From Mytilus edulis (lineage: Eukaryota > Mollusca > Bivalvia > Mytilida > Mytilidae): a DNA stretch of 64,000 bases. Positions 23,461 to 33,745 of the stretch are shown piece after piece (within the stretch, counting starts at the first letter, position 1; each line of letters opens with the position of its first letter). The stretch is from assembly GCF_963676685.1 (NCBI RefSeq), contig NC_092346.1:96213917-96277916 (forward strand), in the 5' to 3' direction. Both the position numbers and the translations under genes were made by a program. Under the pieces are notes generated by a model. It was given only the letters and a program-made list of their open reading frames with translations. It ran no database searches and was not told where the DNA came from.

Positions 23461-23921
23461 GGTAGGTAGGTAGGGATTTTTTTTAATTTTATGGTGTTTT
23501 TTTTACATTGAGTCTATGGGAGCAACATTCTGACTTTAACAGTACTAGTGCTTAATGAAAAATGACAATAAAATCTTTTGGGTAGTCTATTTTCAAGCCG
23601 AAAAAGTAGGGACGGTAGGGTTACTGGAATCACATACATATTTTTATTTGGCCTATTAGTATCATGGACCTGATAAACTTACAGAAGAGACGTATTTCGA
23701 CAACAATTCTTAAATGAGCTTACATTTCACCATCCGCAACTTTATTGTATTTTTTCGTTCCAAATATTCCAAATATTGAAGAAGTTTGAAGAAAGAGATT
23801 TTTTTCTGTCCGGGGAATATAAGTAAGGGAAGAGAAACCAATCTGTTCTGTTCTATTCTGTACAGGTATATTCCACGTTATATATATCGGAACACTCCTA
23901 CTTGGGATTAAATATTTTATT

Positions 23922-24903
23922 GGCACTGGCTACGGTTACATGGAAATGTAACAATAATAAAAATATTATTGTTACATTGGAGACTAATTGCCGGAATGCA
24001 AAGTTGGGTGAGGAACCGATTAATTACAAATGTAACAATAATTACTGAGGCTACGGTTACATTACGTTATTGTTACATGAAATACAGCAATGTACGCTAG
24101 ATTGATAAAACTTAAATCTTCTATAGTTGAACTGCTTCATTCTTTCATATGTACTAAACAATACTTGTAATTTAATACTGATAAATAATAAAATATTATT
24201 ATTCAACAAATGGTGTACAACTTGAATAGTTTAACTACGTATTAATGGTTTTGATGTTCTTAAAGATACTACTCAAGATTAGGAATGTGACTGTCAAAGG
24301 CGAAAAATATAGTCAATGGTTTCACTTTCTTAAAGTATTTAACTGCACACCTACTCTTATTACTGTCATTATACTTTGGACCAATTTTGTTTATGGTGAA
24401 AAAAATAAAACTTGGGATGCGTTTTAAACGAAACTGAAACAATATCAAGACATACATTTCATACAGCTTTATAACTTGACGCAAATTGATAATCAAAAGC
24501 AAAGTTTGCTAATTGTAACTTTTAAAATACTAAGAAATTCTGTATGTACACTTATCCGTGGAGGACGTAATTTCGTTCATCAAAAATGTGTCGGACTTTA
24601 AAACAACTTACTGGATTTGTAGAAATTGTCATTGTAAATAAAAAATTACAGTAAATAAATTGTATGTTATAAATGTATGTAATAAATGTCCTCAACTTTT
24701 ATTATTTAGTACATATTACTAGTCCCATCGTACATTGCTTTTTTTCATGTAACAATAACGCAATGTAACCGTAGCCTCAATAATTATTGTTACATTCGTA
24801 ATTAAACAGGTCCTTACCCAACCATGCATTCCGGCATTTAGTCTCCAATGTAACAATACTATTTTTATTATTGTTACATTTCCATGTAACCGTAGCCAGT
24901 GCC
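23922..24903. mobile_element. Long foldback element with 9-bp target duplication
   Basis: A 982-bp element with terminal inverted repeats of about 160 bp (start GGCACTGGCTACGGTTACAT; arms roughly 90 percent identical), flanked by TATTTTATT on both sides. Each arm itself contains smaller palindromes of AATGTAACAATAAT type. The 9-bp duplication and long arms suggest a Mutator-like or Foldback-type element. The 660-bp centre has no recognisable protein. Confidence 0.88.
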
Positions 24904-24912
24904 TATTTTATT

Positions 24913-26189
24913 TACACAGATATTTACACAGTGTGGTGGGGTGCTTAAGTTTAAAAACTTTATATACAGGTAAGACTGTGAATTTCAAAAATAAGTGTAT
25001 ATTTAGTGCTATTTACATCATTTATAATTCTACCTAAGTTAAAAATTTTGATTTAAAAAACGTTTTGATTCCTTTTAATGAGACAATGGGGTGATTCTAC
25101 CATATGTTTAATAAGTTAAAGGATTAAAATATGAAAGAAAAAGAAAAAAAACCAAGGATAAAAGGTAAAAATAAGTTGATTAAAAAAAAAAAAAAAATTG
25201 AGATTAAATTGTTTCAGTAAGGTATCAGCTTAAGACGAGATTATCAAAAATCGGAAATATATCATTAACTTTTTTTTTAATCATATATCGTAAAATTTGA
25301 ATACATATAGAATAACCATACATTGTCTCGAAATATCAATGTTATTTGTACAAGGCTTAGAAACAGGTAGTAAACGAGGCGGTGCTGTGATCTCAGGCCT
25401 GTCAAGGTCTTTAAGCATATAATTAGACGTAAGCAGCTAATCTAGTCGTAGATAGAGGCAGTTGGCTTGGCATTCCATGCAGACTGCTTGGTCCATCTTT
25501 CCTGAGATTAGTATGGCTATATATATCTTTATTCTCATAAACCAAAGTACAATGATACAGAAACATATACAAATACATTAACATAGTATAAATTTTAAAT
25601 ATAAATGTAAAGTAGAGACATAAAGTGGTTACCCAGGAGATTCTAGGCATTTGATAATAATTCTTATAAACGTGCAGATTGTTTAGTTCAGACGGGTTGC
25701 TACTATTCATTAGACCTTGAAATTTTAAAATATTTGGTCTGTTTATAAAATGATGCTTTAGTAGCAGTTGTCTACTATCGTCTATTGCCGATCATGCTAA
25801 AATATAATGGAACTCGTCGCCAATGTCACTGGAATTGCACAACTTGAAGTACAAATACGATTTTCACTCTGAATGTTTTGCCATCTAGTGTCTTTCTATG
25901 TTGTGATATTAAAATATTGTTTCAGGCTAAGAACAGTAATTCTAACATTTCCCTGTTTCAGGTAAGGATGAAGGTTGATATAGTTATGTTCTTATGATAC
26001 AGAAAAACAACGTTGTAAAAAAGGGAGAGGGCTGGGACTATTATACTAGTATACTATTATAATAGTCTCAGGAGAGGGCAAAAAGAAAAATAAAGATTGT
26101 CCTGTCCACAAGTACCTATGGTCAAAACACCTAGTATTGTTTCTCACTTGATTTTTTCGATTATTCTATTTCATGTTTATGAGATTAGT
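24913..26189. other. Non-coding stretch with a small palindrome
   Basis: No gene seen. A perfect 10-bp arm palindrome (GACTATTATA and its complement) lies at 26036-26067. Short frames have no family resemblance. Confidence 0.4.
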
Positions 26190-26405
26190 TTTCTGCAGCG
26201 TGTGTGTCTCCCTTTTTGAAAACACACGAACTGTTTGCGTTGAGCCAGTCTTCGGTAGTATTCCAGTCTATTGATGTTTGGAAGATGGCAGTTAGTGCTT
26301 GTGCTGTTTCTGTTGCACATTCTTTAAGAATTCTGTTAGGGATAACATCTGGTCCAGATTCTTTCGATGAGTTTACATCTTTGAGAAGTTTTTCGAGACT
26401 TTAGT
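26190..26405 (-). pseudogene. LINE reverse transcriptase fragment
   Basis: On the minus strand the frame reads LLKDVNSSKESGPDVIPNR, then LKECATETAQALTAIFQTS and VFKKGD, the early blocks of a non-LTR reverse transcriptase. Together with 26905-27010 it is one decayed minus-strand LINE interrupted by other repeats. Confidence 0.8.
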
Positions 26406-26532
26406 GGTTATAAGTAGCTGTGCTATTTTGTTGTTTTAGGCATCGATGTTGAAATTTGTCATTTGTGATCTAAATGGTCGAATTAAAATTTCTCAGTCTT
26501 CCTCTGCTGTCACAGACCTTCTTCTGTTTGTT

Positions 26533-26860
26533 TTTATGCCCCACCTACGATAGTAGAAGGGCATTATGTTTTCTGGTCTGTGCGTCCGTTCGTCTGTCCG
26601 TCCGTCCGTTCGTTCGTTCGTTCGTTCGTTCGTTCGTTCGTCTGTCCCGCTTCAGGTTAAAGGTTTTGGTCAAGGTAGTTTTTGATGAAGCTGAAGTCAA
26701 TCAACTTGAGACTTAGTACACATGTTGCTTATGACATCATCTTTTTAATTTTAATGCCACATTAGATAATTTGCCAAATTTCACGGTCCATTGAACATGG
26801 AAAATGATAGTGCGAGTGGGGCATCCGTGTACTTTGGACACATTCTTGTTTAAAGGTGAT
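26533..26860 (+). repeat. Interspersed repeat family B (GCCCCACCTACGATAG)
   Basis: Starts TATGCCCCACCTACGATAGT, has a (TCCG/TTCG)n simple-sequence part at 26580-26640, and closes with GGGGCATCCGTGTACTTTGG and ACACATTCTTGTTT. An inverted, longer copy is at 31943-33105. It splits the LINE remnant around it. Confidence 0.75.
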
Positions 26861-26904
26861 ACTCCAATTTTATCTTTTTTTCGTGGATTTGATGTACTTA
26901 CAGA

Positions 26905-27010
26905 ATGGCTTTGTATTGTTTCTTTTGTAGGCATTTGATGATAGTATCATTGATGGATGAGTATTCTGCTTTCCTGACTTCCCGTTGCACTTCTTTTTGG
27001 AACTGTCTGT
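26905..27010 (-). pseudogene. LINE linker fragment between endonuclease and reverse transcriptase
   Basis: The minus strand reads LTNYRQFQKEVQREVRKAEY then INDTIIKCL, like the charged linker found before the reverse transcriptase of CR1/L2-type LINEs. The remains at 27345-27800 may be more of the same ORF, but are too decayed to name. Confidence 0.5.
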
Positions 27011-27027
27011 AGTTTGTCAACTGTTTA

Positions 27028-27345
27028 TAAAACTGAGAATGGAAAGGGGGAATGTGTCAAAGAGACAACAAGCTGACAAAAGGGCAGAAAACAGCCGAAG
27101 GCCCCAAATGGGTCTTCAATCCAGTGAGAAAACCCCGCAACCGGAGGCATGCTTCAGCTGCCATATTAAAATAAAAATGTATACCAGTTCAGTGATAACA
27201 GACGTTATACTAAACTATGAGATTTATCAAAGAAATGAAATAAAAAATCATACAATCAAACAAAGACCAGAGGCTCCTGACGTTGGACAGTCAGGTGCAA
27301 AGATGCAGCATGGTTAAACATGTTCGCAAACATGCGGCGGGTAAG
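27028..27345 (-). mobile_element. Interspersed repeat family A, truncated copy
   Basis: On the minus strand it matches the 3' half of the copy at 653-1332, including the AGGAGCCTCTGG segment and the conserved end GACACATTCCCCCTTTCCAT. Confidence 0.8.
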
Positions 27346-27879
27346 TTCATTTAGGTTGTTGGTATAGCCTTTTTTTTTAACAGTTTCCTTAATTTTTGGT
27401 TTATCTAGGGTAAGATGTTCTTAGAGCGGATTTCTTAAGATATCATGGGATGTGTTTGTCCATTCTTTAAAAAGAGTTCTCACTTGAGGGTGTCACTCAT
27501 TCCTTATGCGTTTATTCGAAGATCCTGCATCTGTCGGATTTTTGTTGATATTAGTGAAATCTCCTCTTTAATGTTGTTGCAGTTTGTCTTAAGAGTAAAT
27601 ATAGCATTTTCTGGGTTTGCTACGCTGGTAGTAAGGTCTGGTGTCACAGTCTGTAACTATCATTTCATGGTTTGATATGCCAGTTGTGTTTTTGATTTGC
27701 TACGCTGTTAGGAAGGTCTGGTGTCACAGTCTGTAACTGTGTGTGTTTTTAACAAGTGATGGGTCTTCCCGTTAAATTAACTCAAGCAGAAAACTTACAA
27801 CTGAAAATTGGTAAATAATTGAAAGACACTAGACCATTCAAAGGCATGACTTCAAAATAGTTGTCAAACTGATAGGCAC
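27346..27879. other. Non-coding stretch with a short duplication
   Basis: TTTGCTACGCTG.TAG.AAGGTCTGGTGTCACAGTCTGTAACT occurs twice (27617-27658 and 27697-27738), about 80 bp apart. Possibly decayed LINE sequence. No gene seen. Confidence 0.4.
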
Positions 27880-28182
27880 ATGTTGAAAAAAAAACCTTCA
27901 AACAGGAGATGCGCAAGCTAGAATTAGACCACCAACCCAGCCAAAAAAACCTTCAACACAAGAGATGATCAAGCTACAATTTGACCACTGACCGAGCAAA
28001 ACAATTTTCAACACAAGAGATGATCGATGAGCATAACTATCGTTAGACAACCAAACCAACCAAACAAACAACATTTAACAAAAGAAGATCAAGCTTCCAT
28101 TAGACCACCAACCAAGCCAAACAAACAACCTTCAAAACAAGAGATGATCAAGCTTTTATTAATAGACCACCAACCAGAAACA
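27880..28182. repeat. 60-bp minisatellite, left part
   Basis: About five units of CAAACAACCTTCAACACAAG, AGATGATCAAGCT and ATTAGACCACCAACCAAGC. The array is cut by the element at 28183-29262 and continues at 29263. Confidence 0.85.
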
Positions 28183-29262
28183 AGAGTGCACACACTGAAA
28201 TGTCTCGCCTTCTTTACTAATCATTGATATTATGTTGATAGTCCTAAGTATAAAACTTGATTACAACTGTCACATAAACTTAACATTAACCAAGATAGCT
28301 AAACAAAGACCAATGAACCATGAAAATGAGGTCAAGGTCAGATGAACCATGCCAGGCAGACATGTACAGCTAACAAAGCTTCCATACAACAAATATAGTT
28401 GACCTATTACTTATACTTTAAGAAAAATAGACCAAAACACAAAAACGTTACACTGTGCAATGAACCTTGCAATTGAGGTCATGGTCAAATAAAACCTGTG
28501 GGACTGACATATAGATCATAATATATTTCCATACACTAAATATAGTTGACCTTTGGCATATAATATTAGATAAAAAGACCAAAACTTAAAAACTTAACTT
28601 TGACCACTGAACCATGAAAATGAGGTCAAGGTCAGATGACATCTGCCCGCTAGACATGTACACCTTACAACCATTCCATACAACAAATATAGTAGACCTA
28701 TTGCATAAAGTATGAGAAAAACAGACCAAAACACAAAAACTTAACTATAACCATTGAACCATGAAAATGAGGTCAAGGTCAGATGACACTTGCCAGTTGG
28801 ACATGTACACCTTCCAGTCCTTCCATACACCAAATATACTAGCCCTATTACTTATAGTATCTGAGATATAGACTTGACCACCAAAACTTAACCTTGTTCA
28901 CTGATCCATGAAATGAGGTCGAGGTCAAGTGAAAACTGTCTGACAGGCATGAGGACCTTGAAAGCTATGTACATACCAAATATAGTTATCCTATTACTTA
29001 TAATAAGAGAGAATTCAACATTACAAAAATTTTGAACTTTTTTTTCAAGTGGTCACTGAACCATGAAAATGAGGTCAAGGACATTGGACATGTGACTGAC
29101 GGAAACTTCGTAACATGAGGCATCTATATACAAGTATGAAGCATCCAGGTCTTTCACCTTCTAAAATATAAACCTTTTAAGAAGAGCTAACGCTGCCGCC
29201 GCCGGATCACTATCCCTATGTCAAGCTTTCTGCAACAACAGTTGCAGGCTCGACAAAAAACC
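28183..29262 (+). mobile_element. Bivalve tandem-repeat element (HINE/pearl type) inside a minisatellite
   Basis: Begins about AGAGTGCACACACTGAAATG with TCTCGCC, contains five to six units of about 160 bp marked by ACTGAACCATGAAAATGAGG followed by TCAAGGTCA, and ends with the fixed block GCTGCCGCCGCCGGATCACT...GGCTCGACAAAAAA. Both sides are the same 60-bp minisatellite, so the element inserted into that array. Confidence 0.7.
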
Positions 29263-29995
29263 TGCAATACAGGAGATGAGAAGGCTTCCATTAGACCACC
29301 AACAGCCAAACAAACAACCTCCAACACATGAGATCAGCAGGTTTTCATTAGACCACCAACAGCCAAACAAACAACCTTCAACACATGAGATGAGCTAGCT
29401 TCCATTAGTCCACTGACCGAGCAAAAAAACCAACATTCAACACATGAGATTGGCTAGCTACAATTAAGACTACCAATATAGCCAAACAAACACCCATCAA
29501 CACAAGAGATGATTGAGCTACCACTAGACCACCAACCAGCCCAAACAAACAACCTCCAACACATGAGATCAGCAGGTTTTCATTAGACCACCAATTAGCC
29601 AAACAAATAACCTTCAACACATGAGATGAGCTAGCTACAATTAAGACAACCAACGTAGCCAATCAAACACCCATCAACACAAGAGATGAGCAAACTATCA
29701 TTAGAAGACCAAACCAGCAAAAGAAACTAACTTTAACAAGAGCATATCAAGTTTCCATTAGACCACAAACCAAGCCAAACAAACAACCTTAAACAAGAGA
29801 AGATCAAGCTTCCATTAGACAACCAACATAGCCAAACAAACACCCATCAACACAAGAGATGATTAAGCTACCACTAGACAACCAACCCAGCCAAACAAAC
29901 ACCCTTCAACAAAAAGAAATGATAAAGCTACCACCAGACCACCAACCCAGACAAACAAACAATCTTCATCACATTCATATAATAAAGATCAAGTT
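29263..29995. repeat. 60-bp minisatellite, right part
   Basis: About twelve units of the same 56-62-bp repeat as at 27880-28182, with GCCAAACAAACA and ACACATGAGATGAGC. A short simple-sequence frame over it is not a gene. Confidence 0.85.
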
Positions 29996-30502
29996 TTCCA
30001 TGAAATAAATCAAAATTAGATTGAATTTAATTTATTAGTTTTCAATTTCTTATAAGAAATTTATACTTATGGCAAGTTTTTTTGAAAAGTGTAAGATTTT
30101 TGTTTTGATTTCATAATTCAAATTAAATAGTCTAGAAACATAGAACATCACAAACTAGACATTAATTATTATGTATTATAATATGACATTCTTCTTTAGC
30201 TTTGGATACAAAGCCATGTTCTAATTCTAATAAAACATAGGCTGCACGTGATTGACATGATATTGCTACATCGGATGAATTTTCAACAATGTTGACGATA
30301 AAAATGGACATTTTTGTTGGTGGAATAAAATAAAAACATTCTAAAAGTAAGTTTAAATGTGTTCGTCCTTTTTTTTTTTTTATTGTTAAACTGTTGATTT
30401 CTATATTGTTTTTGGTTCTTCAAATCAAAATGGTGAAATTTCAAGCGTGTATTATATGTCCTCCTCGAAATACAAAAGTTCAAAATATTCCTAGTAGAAT
30501 CA

Positions 30503-30658
30503 AAATAATTATATTATGCCATGATCTATGCTCATTTTAAAATGGGTAGGCATTATATTTGTCAACATTTAATACCCCCCCTAATGCTCGGTATTAAGAT
30601 ATTGACAAATATAATGCCTACCCATGTTAAAATTAGCAAAGAGCATGGCAAATTATTT
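30503..30658. repeat. Palindrome 1 (hairpin, arms about 62 bp)
   Basis: The left arm (30503-30565) and right arm (30598-30658) are inverted copies sharing TGGGTAGGCATTATATTTGT exactly. The loop is itself palindromic (TTAATACC...GGTATTAA). It resembles palindrome 2 in sequence and layout. Confidence 0.85.
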
Positions 30659-30668
30659 CTTAATTTAA

Positions 30669-30803
30669 TTTAGTAAAGTGCCTCCAACACAGCAGGATTT
30701 TCTTGCTATGTTGACCCATTGAGCTCCTTGAGCTGTTTTCTGCTCTTTAATTGGATTGTTGTCTGTTTGACACATTTCCCCCATTTCCATTTTCAGTTTT
30801 ACA
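30669..30803 (+). mobile_element. Interspersed repeat family A, diverged 3' fragment
   Basis: A diverged copy of the last 130 bp of family A, ending TTTGACACATTTCCCCCATTTCCAT. It sits exactly between the two palindromes. Confidence 0.65.
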
Positions 30804-30819
30804 TGACATTTATATTTAA

Positions 30820-30981
30820 GAAATAATTCATGGCAGCCGTAGATTTGTTTTCATTTAACCATGGGTTGGGCATTTATATTAGATTATTTTACCCTGATCT
30901 TTAGCAAGGGGTAAAATAAGAATATAAATGCCCAACCCATGGTTAAATGAAAACAAATCTATGGCTGCCATGAATTATTTC
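30820..30981. repeat. Palindrome 2 (near-perfect hairpin, arms about 72 bp)
   Basis: Arms 30820-30893 and 30910-30981 are inverted copies with only two or three differences, separated by a loop of about 16 bp. Shares ACCATGGGTTGGGCATTTAT with palindrome 1's ATGGGTAGGCATTATAT in the same relative place. Confidence 0.92.
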
Positions 30982-31942
30982 GATTCTAATAGGTAAAATT
31001 TGGTAATTTTGTTAACCGTGAAAGCCCTATACATACAATACTGTTTTGGCTGTTCCATTTTGCCCAATTTTGATAATATTAGTAGTATCATATAATTCAA
31101 TGATTTTTTTTTTAATCGCATTTTTCACTTCTATATTTTCTTCCAATGTAATTTTATTCGTTCTGAGGCGTACAAGAAGCTTTAAAACTCGAGATATTTA
31201 CATTTGATTTTTTCTTTACGGAAACATACTTGTGACGTCACCTTGTTTCGTTGCCATGCCAAGACAATAACATCATTTCGTGGTATTTTCGTTTTATGAA
31301 ATTTTACCATGAAAAATAAATTGAAATGGAATGATTTGTTTATTTTGGCTGTAGAATAGAGATAAATATATGGTATCTGAATCTTTGTCTATGTAAACCG
31401 AGGGTTTTGATGTCGAAAATTGAGAATATTTGGCAGTACAAATAAGTTGGTCGTAGGGTGGAACAGCCGTTTTTGTGTATTACTGCTTTTGCGCTAAATG
31501 TAGATATATTGCGATTATACTGGTTGACAATCATAGGCCGTCATATTAGAATGTATTGTAATATTTTTTTACAATTGTTTGAATTAAAACCATGTTTCTC
31601 TGTGTCAACAATGATAGAACATAGATTACCTGTATTCTTATGCTTTACATCAAAACACCTAAATAAACACTGTGTACTGAAAGTAAAATTAATTTTGAGA
31701 AGAAAAAAAAACTTTAAGAATTTACTTCTTTTAATAGAAATATAATATGCACTTATTAAACACATATTTGATACATAGTCCTAAAATCTGGTTTATTCAT
31801 GGATTGCAAATATAATGGTATAAAGTGACTAGAAACATTCTTAACTTCACCAATAATGAAAAACTGTCATAGTTTACAGTAAACCTTCAGCCATCAATGC
31901 ATCTAATAAATAATAATTTCCATTCATCATGAAATATTGTAA
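30982..31942. other. Non-coding stretch
   Basis: No recognisable gene. Overlapping frames of 60-95 codons near 31340-31765 show no family features and no codon pattern that persuades me. Confidence 0.4.
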
Positions 31943-32947
31943 ACAAGAATGTGTCCAAAGTACGCGGATGCCCCACTTGCACTATCATTTTCCATGTTCA
32001 ATGGACCGTGAAATTGGGTAAAAAATCTAATTTGGCATTAAAATTATAAAGATCATACCCTAGGGAACATGTGTACTAAGTTTCAAGTTGATTGGACTTC
32101 AACTTCATCAAAAACTACCTTGACCAAAACCTTTAACCTGAAACTCACACTTTCATTTTCTATGTTCAGTGGACCGTGAAATTGGGTTGAAAAGTCTATT
32201 TTGGCTTTAAAATTATATCATAAGCAACAAGTGTACTAAGTTTCAAGTTGATTGGACTTCAGCTTCATCAAAAACTACCTTGACCAAAAACTTCTCTGGC
32301 ATTAGAAAAGAATTTATTTTTTAAAAGAAAACCTTTTCATATGGCCAATAAGTGCTGGGACCCCTGGCTTCCAATTTTAGAAGACTAGGTTGATTATCAA
32401 AAAATTGGTACATCATGTACCGGAATTATATTTATGTACATTTCTTTCCTTATCCACATCACAACCTATGTTTAATGATTTGATACTGTTATATGTTGGT
32501 TTATATATATATGCTTGATGTTTTAGTCGATGTTTATAACTACATGTATGTTCCTCTAAGTTATTGCCTGTACGCAAATATTTGAATAAATAAATCCTGC
32601 AAGATACATTATGAATGCTGTAAGTAAAATATATTTTTTTTTTTTTTTTTTTCCTTTTTCCAAAATTCCAAATTTCTGTGATTTTTATTTATTTATTCTT
32701 TATATATATATTTTTTTTTTTATCTATTCAGATTTATTGATCATTCTGTATTGATAATGTTTTAGTTGGATATATTATAATTTAAAATGATTTATAAATG
32801 TATATATTACAGTTTAAAAAAAACTAACAAATACTAACCAAATTGACTATATTTTATATATGCTACTAACGGTTAACGAGGCCGGGATAAGGTACCGGTA
32901 TTTGATGTATCCACTAACAAATGTCAAACTATCAATAAAGTATGATC

Positions 32948-32979
<32 letters not shown>

Positions 32980-33105
32980 CTACCTTGACCAAAAGCTTTT
33001 ACCAGACGGACGGACCAACAGACGAAAGAACAGACGAACAAACAGACAGACGCACAGACCAGAAAACATAATGCCCCTCTACTATCGTAGGTGGGGCATA
33101 AAAAT
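31943..33105 (-). repeat. Interspersed repeat family B, inverted copy split by an insert
   Basis: Mirrors the copy at 26533: AATGTGTCCAAAGTACGCGG with ATGCCCCAC at the left and AAACATAATGCCCCTCTACT with ATCGTAGG at the right. The middle segment (AAACTACCTTGACCAAAA.CTT) is duplicated at 32102-32140 and 32270-32293. The stretch 32294-32977 is a later insertion. Confidence 0.8.
32294..32977 (+). mobile_element. Poly(A)-tailed retrocopy of an unknown transcript
   Basis: An insert flanked by a 21-bp direct repeat AACTACCTTGACCAAAA(A/G)CTT (32273-32293, 32978-32998). It ends with AATAAA (32934-32939) and a run of about 24 A starting at 32954. These are the marks of LINE-driven retroposition of a polyadenylated RNA. 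The body is AT-rich with no open frame, like a 3' UTR or a truncated non-coding retroposon; the source is unknown. Confidence 0.82.
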
Positions 33106-33129
33106 TGAAATAAATTGAAAAAATAATTA

Positions 33130-33745
33130 GTGTGTACAAAAAAAGCCAACAGAGATATGTCTCACCTGTCGGCATACAATTCAGAAAAAGACAATCTGAT
33201 GGACAATAGTTTTTTGTACATAGTTCCTATTAATCAAATGTATTAACAGATCATTCAAGCTTGATACAGCTCTCAACTTGATAGGATTATGATTAAATAT
33301 TTGACACAAAATGAATGTTGTCTAAGAATTTAAATATTATAATTTGGATGTAAAACTATTATGGTTCTATATCTAGAATCTATTGTTAGATTCAAAATAT
33401 TAAAAAAAACCAAGGAGTTCAATTTTTGATGAAATCAAACAAAGTTTTATTATGAAACCTTATATGTGGACCAATTTGATAATGGGGCCCACAATTCTAT
33501 AATCTGTATACACTGTTATTTTCCACATTTCAAAGAAACCAGTATATTCATTTTTTTTTTAAATCAAACAAAATTTTATTTTTCACCCTGATTTAGACCA
33601 ACTTAAAACAAGCCCAAAATCAAAGTTCTAAATATATGGTTAGATTAAGCATATCAAAGAACCCAAAGAATCCATTTTTTGTTGAAATCAAGCAATTTTG
33701 GACCCTTTGGACTTAAGTGTGGACCAATTTAAAAACTAGTTAATT
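33130..33745. repeat. Diverged bivalve-type interspersed repeat
   Basis: Phrases such as CCTGTCGGCATACAATTCAG, GATGAAATCAAACAAAGTTT (three times) and TTTTGGACCCTTTGGACTTA match a repeat style I recognise from bivalve genomes, in two or three diverged tandem parts of about 150 bp. Confidence 0.5.
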
